Shown here: positions 25,563 to 26,483 of the stretch, piece after piece
Layout of the letters: every line of letters begins with the position of its first letter
Numbering within the stretch: position 1 is the first letter of the stretch
Origin: Lentisphaeria bacterium
GTDB lineage: Bacteria; Verrucomicrobiota; Lentisphaeria; Oligosphaerales; Oligosphaeraceae
DNA length: 26,483 bases
Assembly: GCA_016287975.1 (NCBI GenBank)
Contig: JAEEXV010000093.1
Location: forward strand, 1-26,483
Direction: 5' to 3'
Position numbers and translations under genes: made by a program
The notes under the pieces: model-generated
Seen by the model: the letters and a program-made list of their open reading frames with translations, nothing else
Database searches by the model: none
What the model was told of the DNA's origin: nothing

Positions 25563-25763
25563 TTATTTGGAGTTGCTTCCCGACACAGGCATGGCGGCCT
25601 TGCCAGAATTCACCCACGTGTCTATCTCGGCCTGCTTGAACTTCCATAACTTGCCAGTACGGTGCGCAGGCAATTCCCTGGTCTTTATCCATTTGTACAC
25701 CGTCTCACGGCGCACGCCAAGATACACCGTCAACTCTTTCATTGATAGCCAACGTTCTTCCAT
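25563..25763 (-). CDS. Small excisionase-type helix-turn-helix protein
   Basis: A 66-residue protein with an HTH_17/excisionase-type DNA-binding domain: MEERWLSMKELTVYLGVRRETVYKWI followed by a wing ELPAHRTGKLWKFKQAEIDTWVNSG. Such small MerR-superfamily-fold proteins act as excisionases or local regulators. The ATG at 25763 matches the usual start of these proteins; a GTG at 25814 would add 17 residues with no family resemblance. No clear Shine-Dalgarno was found for either. The gene is clearly less GC-rich than the rest and stands alone between a hairpin region and AT-rich DNA, hinting at acquisition by transfer. No integrase or phage gene is nearby. Confidence 0.8.
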   Translation of the reverse strand: MEERWLSMKELTVYLGVRRETVYKWIKTRELPAHRTGKLWKFKQAEIDTWVNSGKAAMPVSGSNSK

Positions 25764-26082
25764 CTGTCGATTTGCGAATGCTGTAAAAGGACCGGGTAAA
25801 AACACTTTGGACACTTATAGTAACATAATCACTACTCGCCTACTTGCAATTGAATTTTACCAAATATATTTTTGTTACTTTTGAGTATTATGTTCAGTGT
25901 TATGATGAACAGTAGCATAAATATATTAGTTGGTTTTGATTTATTAAACATTGTATGATTTTAAAAGACACATCGTATTTTATGGAGCTTTTTGTGAACG
26001 GCAATTGGGGGTCGGTTTCAATTTTGGCGAACGCGCTATTCCCCAAGATGGTTGGTAAAACCGCCTTTTCATGTCCGAAGTT
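25764..26082. other. AT-rich non-coding stretch
   Basis: About 320 bp of markedly AT-rich DNA with no convincing gene on either strand. It presumably holds the promoter of the small HTH gene, but no -35/-10 pair stands out. One inverted repeat, TGTTCA (25891-25896) and TGAACA (25906-25911) with a 9-bp gap, could be an operator; support is weak. Confidence 0.5.
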
Positions 26083-26218
26083 GTTGCCACGGCGGCCTCG
26101 CCGTGGCGGTTCGCCGAGCCTGGGGCATCCAATCAGGCCCGCCACAAGACGCAGCCAAGGCTTCGCAATCGAATGCCGCCCATTTACCGCGCCGCCACGG
26201 CGGGGCCGCCGTGGCAAC
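26083..26218. repeat. REPIN-like element: two inverted hairpin repeats
   Basis: A 27-nt unit at 26083-26109 recurs in inverted orientation at 26192-26218 with one mismatch in the hairpin loop. Each unit is itself a palindrome with a 9-bp stem (GCCACGGCG with CGCCGTGGC; 26086-26107 and 26194-26215) and a 4-nt loop. The 82 bp between them are non-coding. The arrangement matches REP doublets (REPIN/BIME), non-autonomous repeats normally mobilised by a RAYT transposase, none of which is visible here. Confidence 0.75.
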
Positions 26219-26357
26219 CATTTTCGGGGCCACATTCAGGCCGTCGCTTACCCTCATGGGGAACAAGCATTTGCGAAAGTCGCGGGGGCTTGGGCGAGGT
26301 TTATGGGGGAGTGCTGGCGCGGGGTGGAGGCATGCGAGAAGGAGGAGAGTTGAAAAA
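26219..26357. other. Intergenic stretch without recognisable features
   Basis: Open frames run through this segment on the plus strand, but their translations are Arg/Gly-rich, lack family signatures and pass through the REPIN-like hairpins, so they are not accepted as genes. Nothing else is recognised here. Confidence 0.5.
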
Positions 26358-26477
26358 GTAAACGCAACCTTGCAGGAGTAAATGCAAGTTCAGGAGAAAA
26401 AGGCGTGCATTTACATCTGCAATTGGGGCCTGGCGCCGTGCAGGCGGAGACCGGGCGAGGCGGCGACGTGCATTTAC
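26358..26477. repeat. Cluster of GTAAAYGCA / TGCATTTAC motifs
   Basis: GTAAACGCA (26358-26366) and GTAAATGCA (26378-26386) are direct repeats 20 bp apart. The reverse complement TGCATTTAC occurs at 26406-26414 and 26469-26477, each followed by CTGC within five bases. A related CATTTACCGC is at 26181-26190. It may be a binding-site cluster or the edge of a longer repeat beyond the window. Confidence 0.55.
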
Positions 26478-26483
26478 CGCTGC

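Noticed and set aside
25891..25911. TGTTCA-9-TGAACA inverted repeat as an operator
   Set aside because: Six-base arms in AT-rich DNA with no linked promoter; mentioned in the region entry but not claimed as a separate site.
26052..26381. Short open frames at the right edge
   Set aside because: They run through the REPIN-like hairpins and have no recognisable domain or ribosome-binding site.

Overview
The window is GC-rich and almost fully coding. It looks like a chromosomal segment of a PVC-group bacterium, most probably Lentisphaerota (Victivallales-like). This is inferred from two pseudopilins with an [28 protein letters not shown] N-terminus and an H-X9-DG motif, from regulator-pseudopilin-secreted hydrolase gene order, and from the large secreted TIM-barrel proteins. 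No rRNA, tRNA, CRISPR array, transposase or phage gene was recognised.

Layout. (1) Positions 18966 down to 1 hold twelve co-oriented minus-strand genes. In order of transcription they are: a GntR-HTH/LacI-type sensor regulator, a pseudopilin, a secreted glycosidase-like protein of unassigned family, a GH38 alpha-mannosidase, a GH51 arabinofuranosidase-like protein, a PHP-domain metallohydrolase, a xylose-isomerase-like TIM barrel protein, a secreted HEAT plus jelly-roll protein, a secreted GH42-like protein, an M55 D-aminopeptidase, RecD2 helicase and MutY (cut by the window edge). Most junctions are under 50 bp and two are 4-base ATGA overlaps. (2) Positions 18967-19505 form a divergent control region. 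It has a good promoter at each end, candidate operators for each flanking regulator, and about 330 bp of nested tandem repeats between them. (3) Positions 19506-25438 on the plus strand repeat the same gene order: FadR-family regulator, pseudopilin, then two tandem paralogous secreted TIM-barrel proteins. (4) Positions 25439-26483 are mostly non-coding: nested hairpins, a small excisionase-like HTH gene, an AT-rich stretch, a REPIN-like inverted pair of hairpin repeats, and a cluster of TGCATTTAC motifs at the window edge.

Working model (inference): two separately regulated glycan-use cassettes face away from a shared repeat island. In each, a sugar or acid-sensing regulator controls a pseudopilin and surface or secreted hydrolases. 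The minus cassette adds cytoplasmic enzymes (GH38, GH51, isomerase-like, PHP) that would finish degrading imported oligosaccharides containing mannose and arabinose. No transporter is present, so uptake must be encoded elsewhere.

The strongest unexpected signals are the extreme scarcity of the tetranucleotide CCGG (about 19 sites by eye where a few hundred would be expected), paired TGGTAAACCA operators placed on the FadR-family gene's own promoter, the heptamer/G-quadruplex repeat island, the REPIN-like element, and a GH51 protein lacking the usual acid/base glutamate.
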